From Adiantum capillus-veneris (Eukaryota > Streptophyta > Polypodiopsida > Polypodiales > Pteridaceae), in NCBI GenBank assembly GCA_014529385.2, contig CM043958.1:138820398-138884397 (forward strand): a stretch of DNA of 64,000 nucleotides, written 5' to 3'. The stretch's first letter is position 1; each line of letters opens with the position of its first letter. The notes beneath the pieces are model-generated. The model saw only the letters and a list, made by a program, of their open reading frames with translations. It made no database searches and was not told where the DNA came from. Position numbers and translations under genes: made by a program. Below are positions 52,928 through 64,000 of this stretch, in pieces.

Positions 52928-53674
52928 ATGTATGAATCCCATGTTCCTCCCTATGCGGGGCATAGAGGCATTCAGCCTACTCTTCGAGGAGTAGAAACGT
53001 ACTTCTACCGGCTTATAATGAAAGTGGACATACAAGAGTATGTTTCAAAATGTGTAGTATGCCAAAAGACCAAGTATGATAGAGGGAAGCAACTTGGATT
53101 ACTCCAGCCATTGCCTATCCCAAATTCACCATGGGAGAGTATATCCATGGATTTCATCTTTCGATCACCCAAGTCTATGCATGGGAATACGGGAATATGG
53201 ACAATAGTCGACATGTTTAGCAAGCAAGCACACTTTATTCTTGTCAAAAAGACTATAAAGGCACACCAAATGGTAGCTCTCTTCATATCTCATATTTTCA
53301 AACACCATGAATTACCAACATTCATTGTGTCAGATAGAGATCCTAAAATGACCATTAATTTTTGGAAAGGTCTCTTTGAAAATCTAAGTACAAGATTGAA
53401 TTTCTCTTTGGCCTATCACCCACAAATGGATGGCCAAAGTGAGATAGCCAATCTTACGATTCTTGATTTACTAAACGCTTATGTTACAGAAGTAGATCAA
53501 TGCTCACAATGGGAAAAGTACTTGCCTCTTGTAGAGTATGCATACAATAATAATGTACATACTTCTACAGGAAAAACACCTTTTGAAATCATTGAGGAAA
53601 GACCTAAAAGTCCCTTACTACTTAAAGTACATGGGATGATCTTCGGTGTTGATGAGTATAGCCGTGACCTATAA
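52928..53674 (+). pseudogene. Integrase of element O
   Basis: 248 codons: HHCC finger ([10 protein letters not shown] ... CVVCQKTK), D,D-35-E core with all three residues present (SMDFIF, IVSDRDPK, QMDGQSE), then AYNNNVHTSTGKTPFEI. A stop at 53672 precedes the C-terminal basic part ([16 protein letters not shown]) that runs to about 53882 and meets the LTR. No chromodomain. Confidence 0.88.
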
Positions 53675-53882
53675 GAATCTTTTCAAAAGATTAAGAAGGC
53701 TATATCCATCTCTCAACAAAGGAAAAAAGCTACTGCTAACAAGCACAAAAGGGCCTTACCATTCAAAGAAAATGACTGGGTATTACTTAAGTTTCCCAAG
53801 GCTCGATTGAGGCAAACGACGGACAAAAATCCCACGGGCCATCAAAAGTATTATGCTAAACTAGCAAAAAGATACTATGACA

Positions 53883-54885
53883 TGTGGTTATAGATATATC
53901 TCAACACGAGGCCAATTGTAAAGGGGCCCAGATGAGAGAGGGTTTGTCAAAGAGAAAGGCTAACCAATGGAGCTTAGAGACCTTGGGGTTAGCTACATTG
54001 AGGACCTCCAAAGGTTAGTGTTAAAAGTCCTTTGACCTTAGGTAAGCTAGGGCTGTGCTTGAGGTGGAAACCCGGCCCAAGCTTGAGGAGCTTGTCGTGC
54101 CTGATGACTGAAATGCTTGAGATGATTGACGTGCTTGATGATTGAGATGCTTGAGGTTCTTTTCATGCTTGAGATGCTAGGGTTGTACTTGAGGTGGGAA
54201 CCCAGCCCAAGCTTGAGGGGCTTAAGGGCCGAGCTTGTGGTGAGAACTGGGCCCAAGGTTGAGGGGCTTGAGGTGTCACACAAATCCCTACAAGGAGGGG
54301 GTGAGACATGCAAGTAGGGGGGGTGGTTTCTTGACCGCTCTCTCTCCCAAAGGGCACCCCTTGCTCAAGATTCAAGGAAGACACATGTCAAGCCCCTAGC
54401 TAGGTTACCCTCAAAGAGTGTCCCAAAGCCTATTGGTTGGCGTCCCAAGGGGTCCAATAATAATTAAGTAGATTTTTTAAATTTTATTTTTGCATTTATC
54501 AAGTCTTCTCTTGGAAAGGGGAAAGGGGGACACTTGTCCCAAGACTACCCTTGTTGCTTGTAATGCCTCCTGCATATGATTGGCCTGGCTTTCAGGGGTC
54601 CAATGAGCTTCAAGCATGATCTACAAGGGGGGGTCGACCAAATCAAGAAGGGGGCTAGCTTGGGGGGTATACTCTCCCACACATAATCACACACACTCTC
54701 ATTGTGTGAAGTGCAAAGTGCAAGATCTCCATCTCCTTCTCCAAGCTAGTAGAGAAGTTGAGAGCCTACACCAACACTCTTGGCTATGAAATGCAAATCC
54801 AACCAAGAGCCATGCTTCAATGCTTAAGCTTGACATATTCTCCATCTTCATTACTATGCTATTATGTATGTTGGCAAGAAGACCT
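53883..54885 (+). repeat. 3' LTR of element O, truncated
   Basis: TGTGGTTATAGATATATC, then colinear with the 5' LTR (GGGGCCCAGATGAGAGA, the TGCTTGAG minisatellite at 54050-54270, ATGCTATTATGTATG) until about 54885, after which similarity stops. Confidence 0.8.
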
Positions 54886-56029
54886 TCCTTTCTTTGTTCC
54901 ACCACCTTGCCACTAGTATGTGTTTTTCCATCGTCATCCCTTTTGCAGTGTTACCTCAACCGGCGAATCGACACCAATTGGGTGTGCTACCTACATCAAT
55001 GAATTTGCACTTCTGCTACTTAAACTAGTGGATCTACATCTGAAACTACATAAATTAGGGAAACTTCATTTGTGTTTCTGTTGCCTAAATTGATGGATCT
55101 ACACTAAAATAAAGTGGTGTGGCCTAAACCGATGAATCTACACCAAACTAAAAACTATACAAAGCCTAAACCAATGAGTCTATCTATTGGGCAGGTAAAT
55201 GTATCACACACTTGATATGAATCATATTTCAAAAATGAATAGAGTTTTTTGATGCAAAGACTTATGATTGTGGTATCCATTGTTCCAAAAATCCTTTCCT
55301 ATCAAAGTGGCTTTGCTTGATTGTTTCTTAAAAATATTGTAAAAACAAAAAAATAGCACAAAATGTTACCATTAGTGAATATCATAGTGTACATCCTCAA
55401 GCTTGATGCCAAGATAGTCGATTTGAAATGTGTATGTAAGCCATCTTGTGTGGGCGGATCTGGTTGGCTTCAACCAAAAATCATTAAAAGGAACTACAGA
55501 TTTCATGACATCCGTTACTATGAAAAAGTTATAAAAATTATTTAGGAAAAGGCTAGATACGATTGAGAAAATCCTAATTAAGAGTTTTAGTGTATTCTTG
55601 ATCATACTATAACATAGTGTAATGAACAAAAGAACATAGCACCAAATTTTTGACAAAGAGATATAGCATATGACCGATTGACTTGGCGTGATATAATATA
55701 TTTTCTACTAAATAAAAGTTAAATTTTAAGTAAGGTTGAATATCAAAAGACGTACCATAGGGTTGTGTGCCACTATTTTGAGTGACTATAGATATATGGT
55801 TTTACCTAAGTATATATGATTTGGGTGAAAGCTTGAAAGGGTGGTTAGTTTTTAGGGTAGATCTAGGTGGTTTCTTGAGGTACTTCTTAGGCTTCATATG
55901 TTACCTTTCCTTCATTTATTGGGGACATGGAAAATCTCAAGAAATGAAAAAGGCCACTTCTCTTACGAGAAGAGGTGATTGATTGTGACATTGTTGCATG
56001 CCAATCTACAAATCAAGAAGCTATCCATG
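54886..56029. other. Non-coding stretch with a ~50-bp degenerate repeat
   Basis: 54980-55190 repeats CCTAAACCGATGAATCTACACC-like units about five times with many changes. The rest is AT-rich without recognised genes. Confidence 0.45.
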
Positions 56030-56250
56030 TGTTGGGGTAAAGGCATTACACCTCTTCCCACGACCGAGCGGTCGACCGCCCACCCATTGACCATACACTT
56101 ACCTTATTCATGTATATACATACTGAATAAGGGTCCCTCTTATTATTGAGGATTGCGACACCCACACAATCATGCACTCTTGCTTCTCCCCTTACTTGCG
56201 TGCACGCACCACACCGCGCACATACACATCCGCACACAAGCACTATTTCA
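56030..56250 (+). repeat. LTR P (221 bp), related to the LTR of M
   Basis: TGTTGGGGTAAAGGCATTACACC to CACTATTTCA, followed by PBS TGGTATCAGAGCC at 56253. Length and start (TGTTGGGGTAAAGG) match M's LTR, and both have an AATAAG/ATAAG turn in the middle. No second copy is in the window, so P is partial or its 3' LTR is lost. Confidence 0.65.
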
Positions 56251-56252
56251 AC

Positions 56253-56265
56253 TGGTATCAGAGCC
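56253..56265 (+). other. Primer-binding site of element P
   Basis: TGGTATCAGAGCC two bases after the LTR end. Confidence 0.85.
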
Positions 56266-56985
56266 GTGGCGGTGGAAAACCCTCCCTCCCCCTCTTTGGC
56301 AAGCTCTTGGTAGGAAAGATGGAGCTCAATCATCTGTGGCAATAGATCCGACACGAAGAAGTTGGATCAGAGGAGATCCGGGTGGATCGTGGATCTCAGA
56401 GCTTTGATGTGTGCAACTGTGCTTGAGATTTAATGTAATCTTGAGAGGTATCTTGGAACCTCTACATAGAATTAGGGCAAGTCTACACAGAGAAAGTAGA
56501 GCATTGGAGAAGGCTAGCAAGCTAAGGAATCAAGCTTGCAATTGAGAGGCCAAGTTTGCAGAGCATTGCAAGGGGGAATTGAGAACAACAAACCTTGGGA
56601 GCTCACAAGCAACCCATTGTAAGCAGTGAATCAGACAAGTTTAAATTGGAGCAAGTGAGCAATCGATTATGGGAGTGAAAATTGGACAGATCTGTATCAA
56701 GTTGCAGCACTAAACGAGGCTCTATGAGCATAACAATTGAAGGGCATGAGTGATGTAGAATTGAGCATGTAAGCCGGCTTAATGCTTGATCCTTAGCAAC
56801 AAAGAGAGAAAGAAGCATTCAAATCTGCTTGGGGAGTCCAGTGTGCCGGAGCATTGGAAGCCTTGCAATTGGGTAGGTGCAAGCATTGAAGGGGCAAGGA
56901 AATTGTGCTAATACAAGAATTGAAAGTGGGCAGTTAGCCATGCTATCAGCCAATAGAAGAATTGAGTGTGTGTATGTGTTTGTGG

Positions 56986-57052
<67 letters not shown>

Positions 57053-57996
57053 ACACATACACACACATCTAAGTAGTTATAGCTCTACACATGACTCGAT
57101 CAACTTACAAACAAGATCCCACTACCTGACAGAGTCGGGGATTTTTTACCACAAAAAAAAGAGACCCTGGATGGGTGCACAATATAAATTTAGTAAGTAC
57201 TCTGTATACATAGCAATCGAGGACCCCTTTTGACAATATTAAAAGTTTTCCCCTTAGGGCATCCACTTATTCTCCATGGGATAAATCCCTTCACTAGAGA
57301 GCTTGACCTATTCTGGTAAAAACTACGTGTAGGTAGGTTTTTTACCTACCCCCAATGGGGCGTATGGCGTATTATTATTATATCTTTAAAACTTTGTTGG
57401 CTACTATGCACATTATGCCCCACTCCCTGCCTCAGGCTCATAAACTTGTCTCTACTATACATGCAAGCATCGAGCTCCTTGGCCCTCTCCCGCTGGAGCT
57501 CTCTTGGCAACCACTTCCTGGAGCATGAGCCTAGGGACTCTAACCTACTAATGAACAATCATGGAATGGATCCTCCCCGTTGGTGCTATTGAGTTCATCA
57601 ACCATATATGCTTCATTATTTAAATGAGGTGAGGATTTCTCTACTTCCTTCACTTAGCCTTGTCCTTTGTGTTTTGTGTGTGTATGTGAAAGAGAGTTTT
57701 TGAGGGCATCTTCTGCTCAGTTGTCTATTGTATAACCATGGAATTGGTGGAACAAGAGGTCACTTCTCAGGTTGATACCTTATAAAAAACATCTCTGAAT
57801 TTAGGGGTTCAAATTGTGCTCTACATAATTTAACTAGGTTTTTTGGGATTCACATGCCTTGTGATTTATGACTTCACGGATGTAGGTATTTCTGCACAAA
57901 GGCCTTGGCTGACATATACTCAAGAAAAGCTAGGATTTGGCCATCTTTTGATGTATAGGGGTAATTGGCATTGGGTCATACCCATGCACTTCATGG
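56266..57996. other. Interior of P and unknown sequence
   Basis: The leader (GTGGCGGTGG AAAACCC...) has a short frame (56278-56407) without a known domain. 56988-57068 is a (CA)n microsatellite. Nothing else is recognised; a minus frame at 57346-57558 has no domain. Confidence 0.35.
56988..57068. repeat. (CA)n microsatellite
   Basis: About 29 uninterrupted CA units, then an imperfect tail. Confidence 0.95.
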
Positions 57997-58345
57997 TGTT
58001 AGCGGGTCGCCGCGACGGACGTCTACAGCATAGCTCTTTTGTACTAACATAATGTCAATATGCAAGGAAGCGACTCGAGATGGGACACAGAGACTTAATG
58101 AGAGTGTCAATCTCACCAAAGTGAACTCAGGGGCTACTCGTTCTATGACAAAAGCAAATCAACCACTTCCTAGTCAGACAATCAGTATGCGTCCAATCTC
58201 ACCACTTAACGTCATCACGCCTTTTCGGTATCCAAACGAATCCGGAATGCCACGAAACTTAAGGAGAGGTATCACAACACTTATGGGCTCAATCCTACCA
58301 AGTTCTGCCACCATCTGGGAAGGTACATAAATCACGATCCATCAC
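57997..58345 (-). repeat. LTR fragment N' (minus strand)
   Basis: Minus strand: from GTGATGGATCGTGATT to GTCGCGGCGACCCGCTAACA. Aligns in pieces with N (41330-42269). No PBS follows on the minus strand, so it may be a solo LTR or fragment. The + strand ORF at 58052-58330 is a shadow. Confidence 0.5.
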
Positions 58346-60300
58346 AAAAAATATGCAGAAAACTGAAACAGAAGTACTTGAAAAGATCTTCCTTAAGCAT
58401 AGAAACACTTATCCATGGTCAAAACATCAAAAAACAACCATTTTAACCCCCAAATCAATGCATTTAACTCACAAACAATACGCCGCAAACCACAACAGAA
58501 TTGGAAATGATTACACTTAGACTGTAGAGCAAGAGACAAGGAACGCAATGTGCTATTCGGAATAGAATTCTGATTACCAGCTCAGGAGGAAAGAAGATTA
58601 CAAGTGTAGTCACAAGAAGCCTCCACAATGCACATTTTTTACTTTCTTCAGCTAATGATACTTTTTGCTTCAAAACTAAGGGTTTTGAATTTAAAAAGTT
58701 AGGGGGCTTTCCCATGGCCATCCGGCCTCTTACAAATGTGTAGACTTAGAGAAATCAAGAGGGTATTGTCTAATCATATCATGATTACAACTCATCTTAG
58801 GCTGAATTTCATGGTTTTTTTTGAAAAAATAGAGTGTCCACAAGGTTTGGTGTGCATATGCCTGTATCCACCAAACATTCCCCCCTTCCTATTCATTGCA
58901 CGTCCTCGTGCAAGCTGACTCTGAGTGAGTTTACTTTATTGTCTTCTTTTGAGCGTTTCAGTGAGATTTTTGAATTTTTGAGCTCTTGCTTCAATCTCGA
59001 CTTTGGTTGCCAGCTCTTTGAAGGGATTATTGCTGATGGTACTTTGGTAGGCGATTTCAATTGGGTATCAATTGAATAATCCAAAGTCAATCAATCAAAT
59101 ACACACCGATCTTTTAGGTCTTTTATTCATCATAATTGGCAACCAAGACCAATTTCATCCTCAATTTAAGCATAATTGGCCATTAATTAGGCACACCCAC
59201 CTAAATTTAGGCCGTCGATTTGTGCAAAAATTTCATTAAACACTCATTGCATTTCATCAATTGCACACTTGATCACACATACATGAGTATATACATGCTA
59301 AATTAACTCAATTTTACTCAAAAATTGATCTCAATTTTACTCAAAAATTGATCTCAATTTTAACTCAATTTAGCATTGCCCACACACAAAAATTAGGTGC
59401 ACAAATCCAATTTTTTGCTCAATTAGCAACGAAATTAAGCCAATTCCTAATGTTTGCACACACATTTCTTGCAAAATCATCAATCTACAAGCATTTAGGT
59501 GTTCAATTTGACCATAAATGTTCTCATCAAAGTTATTTAAAATGGGCACACACATTCAAATCTTGCCCTAATTTTGGCAATTAGGCCTACTCCATGACCG
59601 GAATAGCCTCACATACACATCAATTTAGTGATTTGCACGCACAATTTATGCAAAACTACCATTCCACAAGCATCTAGGCATCCTATTTGATTACAATTTC
59701 ATTCCAATTTCATCAAATTAGGTATAGATTCCATCAATTAGGCACACACCTAATTTTAGCAACGATTTAGCAACTCAATGGAATCAACTTAATCAATCAA
59801 AAATTGAACGGAGTAGGTCAATCCACTTACAATTGATTGCTTGCTCGCTTAGTCCTTGCTCCTCGCGTAGACACTCCATTGCACACACATGTGTGCAACT
59901 CCGATTCATCCAAAATTAATCAAAAAATTGACCAAAATCAACACTCAATCACATGATTAGGCATAGATTAGAGCAATTAAGAGTGATGATCCTCCTCAAT
60001 TAAGGGGATTTAGCATACATTCCAAATCAAAATTAGTAGTTAGGTTAGCACAATTAGCATGGAATTAGTACAATTAGCACGAAATTAGCATGAATGGGAT
60101 GCAAAATTAGTGAAGATTAGTGAAAAATTAGCAAAATCAAAAGAGAATTTAGGGGTTTTTGGGGTGAAATGACTCTATACACATCTAATTAAACCTAACT
60201 ACATTACACACAAATCAAATCCTACCTAATTACAAGAAGTCGGTAATCAAATTACTCTTATCTTTTGCAACCTCAACTCCACTAGCGTAGGCACCCCGTT
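58346..60300. other. AT-rich non-coding stretch, probably interior of minus-strand element Q
   Basis: No ORF with a recognised domain. TCAATTTTACTCAAAAATTGATC is repeated about twice at 59309-59355, and AATTAG-type words recur to 60160. A PBS at its right end (60301-60318, minus) suggests it is the interior of Q. Confidence 0.4.
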
Positions 60301-60318
60301 CCCCGGCAACGGCGCCAA
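60301..60318 (-). other. Primer-binding site of element Q (TTGGCGCCGTTGCCGGGG)
   Basis: The complement of CCCCGGCAACGGCGCCAA directly follows LTR end CCTCCAACA on the minus strand. This site is typical of plant Athila/Tat-type Ty3 elements. Confidence 0.8.
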
Positions 60319-61250
60319 TGTTGGAGGCTTGCCATAGCATAGGCAATCTCCCACAAAATCTATCAATCCGGAGAGAGAGAGCATGACCCGGCTAGGGCTT
60401 GGAGGCATCACACAAATAATGTGCGAGAGCGTCATCGGATGCAAAAATTGAGAGGATTCAAGAGCGTGCATCCTCCAATGCAAATAGAAATCATCCCAAA
60501 TCAACTAATTCTAATCGCACATCAAGCATCAATACAAGCAATCATCTACACACATCAAGCAATGAAGTGAAACACACTAATCTTGGAGTCTCTCAAGCAC
60601 AACTCTAATTACATGCATTAACGATTAAGCACACAAGATCGCATTCAAGTCGGCCACCCCAACCATGCCAATCATGGTGTCCAAATCAAGTCACACATAA
60701 TCAAATTAAGCTCAAGGCTTCTTAAACCTACACACACACAAGCACACCATTAGAGGACAACTCTAATCCCTCAATCACGAGTACGCCCACTCCACTTAAT
60801 CAAGAGAGTTAGATAAGGACTCCACTAATCGGAGTAGCTTAGCATAGGTAAGAGTTAGATTAGAAAAGATCAACACTTCAAAACAATGACGGAAAGTAGA
60901 GAAACATGATTGACAACATAATGAAAACTAGATAAATTAAGAGAGGATTACACTAATTACATGTGATTAGCACTAGCCTTCTAAGCATGGGCATGAAGCT
61001 CAAAGGCTAGGCCATCAAGACCTACTCTAGGGAGAGAGTTCTCAAAAGGACCACTTCAGATTGACCTCTTTGCATAAAAGGGTTTCTTATAAAGGCATGC
61101 ACCACAAACCCTCATACTATGGGATTAAGTTGAGCTTTCTGGCTAGCATATACAACTTTGGAACTCCCAAATGATCCCAAGACCTTATACAAATGTGAAT
61201 AGAAAATATTGTGTACATCATAGCATATCCCCTGCTTGGTGCATGCTTGG
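60319..61250 (-). repeat. 5' LTR of element Q (right boundary unclear)
   Basis: Ends ...GCCTCCAACA at 60319 on the minus strand. A TATA-like TTTATAAG lies on the minus strand near 61088. The LTR start must lie between there and the gag of R (~61300). No second copy is seen. Confidence 0.55.
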
Positions 61251-61300
61251 TGTAGCTGTTAGTCGCTGCTAACACTATTGGTCGATCTATTGCTGAGAAT

Positions 61301-62900
61301 ATGCGTAACACGCCTGATAGAGAACCTAGAAGTAAGGCAATACAAATAGACAAGCTCACACAAAAATTTAGTGGAGAGGGGGATGTGAGAAAGCATATCG
61401 AAGTGTTTGAACAAATATGCGATTCTCTAGGAGAACACAATAACCTACATAAGAGTAATGATTTAAGGCTACGAATATGCAGGGAATTGGTATAGAACCC
61501 TAAGGGTGGAAGAAAAAATGATTTACCCTACTCTTAGGAGACTGTAATTGAAAGAATATATACGAGAGGGAGTGCTTTGGGGTGTATCCTCTCAGCTCCA
61601 GAAAGCCCAACGAGAGGAAGGAGAGTCAGTGAGAGACTTTATTAGTCGCTTGAAGCATTTGAATTCTTGTTGTAATCCAAATGAGCGCTTCAACAATAAC
61701 CAAATGCTATATAGATTCATTAGGGGATTACGACATGAGGATATCTACAATCGCCTAGTCATTAGAGGTATCACCACTTGGGAAGCAGTCACCACAAATG
61801 CGATACAATTGGAGGATAATTTAATGATTCAAGGAGAAAGAGTGTCAGTTGAGCCTAAATCTATTAGCTCGCAAGTATCAGGGCATCAACCAATGACCCT
61901 AAAGCCTATTGCTAAGGAGCCAAAGATATCTCAGATGACTTTAGCAGATCTCACCAAGGCTATTCAAGAGAGTCTTAGAGACAATCGTGCTCCGCAAAAC
62001 AATCATATGTATCCAAGAAGGGAGCAACAATGGTGCTCAGTATGCTATGGACCGCATAGTACCAGTGAATGCCCTACTTTTAGAGTAAAATTCAATGGGA
62101 ACTGCAATGCCTATGGGAGGTATGGTCATCAAGCTAAGGATTGCATAGTATTTAAGCGCGCGATGGCCAATAGACCAACGTTAGCATGGACAGACACAAC
62201 TCGAGTGCTTGCATTGATGCCGGTCCCACCTCTTGAACAAACATCACAACACATGGTTCCTAGGGCCCAAAATGTTGTTCAAACAACACCCTTACCACCT
62301 CCAGTGCTAGGACCGCAACCACCACATCCGAGAATCACTTTTGTGAATCAAGTGGGTTGTGAGTCATCTATTTCTTGTTTGGAAGGCTGTGAGGAAGATA
62401 TAGACCCTAATATTGCATATGGATTGGATGTGCTTGAAGAAAGTCCACAATACTACATGGAGGACTATTGGGGACAAGTCAAACCTGTATATCAAGTAGC
62501 AGCTCTTGCAGAAAGAGGCCAAAATATCAATTACACTGCTAAGAGACCACCTCTTCAATGCTATGAGTGTGGAGGTCCACATCGTGTAGCCGAGTGTCCT
62601 ATTAGGCTACAAAAGAACGCCACACTAATGCAAACCAATCAAAAGAGCACATCTACAATGCCGATACTCATGTGTAATCGATGTGGCATAGATCATTTGA
62701 TTGCCCAATGTCCAAATAATCCAAATGCACCAAAGATCACGCCATTAAACTTGATTGAATTTACCGAGGAGCCATCACAAAGTACACCTGTGGTACCAGT
62801 AAACGTACTCACACGATTGATGCTCCAAAAAAAAATTTATATTCTTGAGGAAAGAGACACAACATCAATTGCCCAAATTCAAAAAAAGAAGAAAACATGA
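61301..62900 (+). pseudogene. Gag of element R with four zinc-knuckle-like motifs
   Basis: 61301-61495 gives an N-terminal gag piece (IDKLTQKFSGEGDVRKHIEVF), and 61548-62900 (450 codons) continues after a stop: a capsid-type segment (EGESVRDFISRLKHLN, LYRFIRGL), then knuckles CSVCYGPHSTSEC, CNAYGRYGHQAKDC (second Cys is Tyr), CYECGGPHRVAEC and CNRCGIDHLIAQC, separated by Pro-rich spacers. Three knuckles have spacing C-x2-C-x3-H-x4-C, one residue shorter than the retroviral CCHC. The role is presumably nucleic-acid binding and packaging. Confidence 0.75.
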
Positions 62901-63897
62901 AGAAAGAGATCGCAAAAGGCAGCGAAGTCAGACCCCAGTTCAAAGACCAACATAGGGACTGGTGACGACCCCGTATATATGAACGACGCTGAAGAGGATT
63001 TTGATTCAGGTGAAACCATAGAGGCCAAAAGGACCACCAAGATAGAAACCAAGAAGGAAGATCTTCATGAGCCACAATGGCCAGGATCCAAGAAGAAGAT
63101 AGGAACTTATCCAAACCCTACAGAGGAGACTGAGCGAGTCAAGCAATTAAGGAGTTTGGTAGAAGATACCCAAAGGGATCTAGAACTAGCACCTAGGAAG
63201 ATCCAGATTATAGACACCGTGTTCCCTATGCAACAACAACCTCACCAAGTCCATAGACCCTTAGCCATACCTAGTGTCATCCAAGAAGAAAGTGACTTAA
63301 AGTCATGGGAAAGTGGGCGCGCACTTCTTGATGGAAAGAATGTTTCCAGAGGTACTACTTAATCCTATCGAAGAAATGGAGATCCCATCTTCCCCACGTC
63401 AAGGGACTGAAGTCCAAAAGGTGCCGTTAAACATTGCCAACTTGATGGATTTCATGTCTTCAGAAGTTAGAACCACCATCGTGTCCAAATCATATAAAGA
63501 CCCTAAGCTAGTCTCAGCTCTTCGAGCCTTCCTCGATGGAGAACTAAAGTTTGGGCTACCACAATTTGCCCAGATGGATGGAGCTGGGGAGATGCCAATA
63601 GAGGAGGAACACGTAGATCCACAACCCAAAATCCACAACCCAACCTAGATGAGAACCTTGTTATAGAAATACCTGTTAACAAGTTGGGACAATACTTTGA
63701 GGGTGATGAATCCAATGCGACTATACCGATCACTACTAAGGGATTAACTGTGAAGGGAATCCTTGATGGTGGCGCTGGGGTTAGCATTGTGACTAAAAAT
63801 TGATGGGAAACTATGGGAAGACCTCACCTTGCGACCACAACCATAGTAGTGAAGATGGCCAATGGGTCTATTGTTAAACCTATTGGGATGCCTGGAA
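62901..63897 (+). pseudogene. Gag-protease linker and protease start of element R
   Basis: 62979-63362 and 63313-63648 are overlapping frames of a charged/Pro-rich linker (LRSLVEDTQRDLELAPRK; FMSSEVRTTIVSKSYKDPK). From about 63650 comes KGILDGGAGVSIVTK, the aspartic-protease start with D-G-G-A as in many plant Ty3 elements, a stop, then ATTTIVVKMANGSI. At ~63897 it jumps into the element's 3' end, so RT, RNase H and IN are deleted. Confidence 0.7.
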
Positions 63898-63988
63898 AAA
63901 ATCCTCACCTATTACCAACTGGAACAATTGGTTTCAAAGGGTGACGAGCATATTTCAAACACTATGATCTACCCAAGGAAGGGGGGAG
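63898..63988 (+). repeat. 3' terminal segment and polypurine tract of R (copy of 748-838)
   Basis: About 91 bases match 748-838 with six or so differences (both have CACCTATTACCAACTGGAAC and AAGGAAGGGGGGAG). This shows that R and the left-edge element belong to one family. Confidence 0.85.
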
Positions 63989-64000
63989 TGTTTGCTGACA
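63989..64000 (+). repeat. First 12 bases of R's 3' LTR (cut by window end)
   Basis: TGTTTGCTGACA, identical to 839-850. Confidence 0.8.

Larger units (their letters stand above)
48168..54885 (+). mobile_element. Element O: Ty3-type LTR retrotransposon, decayed
   Basis: 5' LTR 48168-49618, PBS, gag, protease, RT, RNase H, integrase, then 3' LTR from 53883 (truncated near 54885). All coding regions carry frameshifts or stops. Integrase runs straight into the LTR without a chromodomain. No target duplication can be shown because the right end is missing. Confidence 0.85.

Noticed and set aside
58052-58330. 92-codon + strand ORF MSICKEATRDGTQ...
   Set aside because: It lies within a minus-strand LTR fragment (N') and has no domain.

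Overview
The window is nuclear DNA of a land plant with a large, retrotransposon-rich genome. The evidence is GT-AG spliced exons of a eukaryotic nucleolar gene, LTR retrotransposons with chromodomain integrases and initiator-Met tRNA primer sites (TGGTATCAGAGC), telo-box-like AAACCCTAA motifs, and long GA, CT and CA microsatellites. The very long intron suggests a fern or gymnosperm, but the sequence alone does not decide this.

Host gene: one gene is supported with confidence, a four-exon NOL12/RRP17 (Nop25-type) nucleolar protein on the + strand. Its exons are 5753-5874, 7131-7236, 38175-38286 and 38474-38679 (181 codons plus stop). Intron phases are consistent (2, 0, 1) and the spliced frame is open. 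Intron 2 is about 30.9 kb and is almost entirely a nest of LTR retrotransposons. I name the elements A-R here only for cross-reference.

Inside intron 2, in order: an old minus-strand gag fragment (D) split by a hAT-like MITE; minus-strand chromovirus A, whose 5' LTR is split by the complete + strand element B (12602-23970, target duplication CAGAC); element L inside B, which carries an Asp/His-repeat ORF instead of pol; integrase fragment E; a minus LTR; an LTR plus gag start (F); minus element I, split by G (27647-32450, target duplication GATGG), which is itself split by H (28087-31044); the integrase end and 3' LTR of C; gag fragment J; LTR K; a minus-strand RT of another Ty3 lineage; and a solo LTR of the L family. 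Most related LTRs here share a 20-bp box, GAAATACCGAAAGGGGCGCC.

Upstream of the gene (1-5750): the 3' end and LTR of an element whose 3' end recurs at the very end of the window, a 107-bp tandem duplication, a second PPT/LTR start, and a GA-microsatellite cluster with duplicated spacers.

Downstream (38680-64000): LTRs with the TTGGCGCCGTTGCC-type primer site, small non-autonomous LTR elements (M complete, P partial), a roughly 280-bp-spaced array of the near-palindrome ACATGGATCGTGATCCATGT (44715-46221), Ty3 element O (gag, PR, RT, RNase H, IN between two related LTRs), and element R (gag with four zinc knuckles and a protease start, fused by deletion to its own 3' end). No complete transposon polyprotein is intact. 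The transposon ORFs are pseudogenes with frameshifts, stops and deletions.
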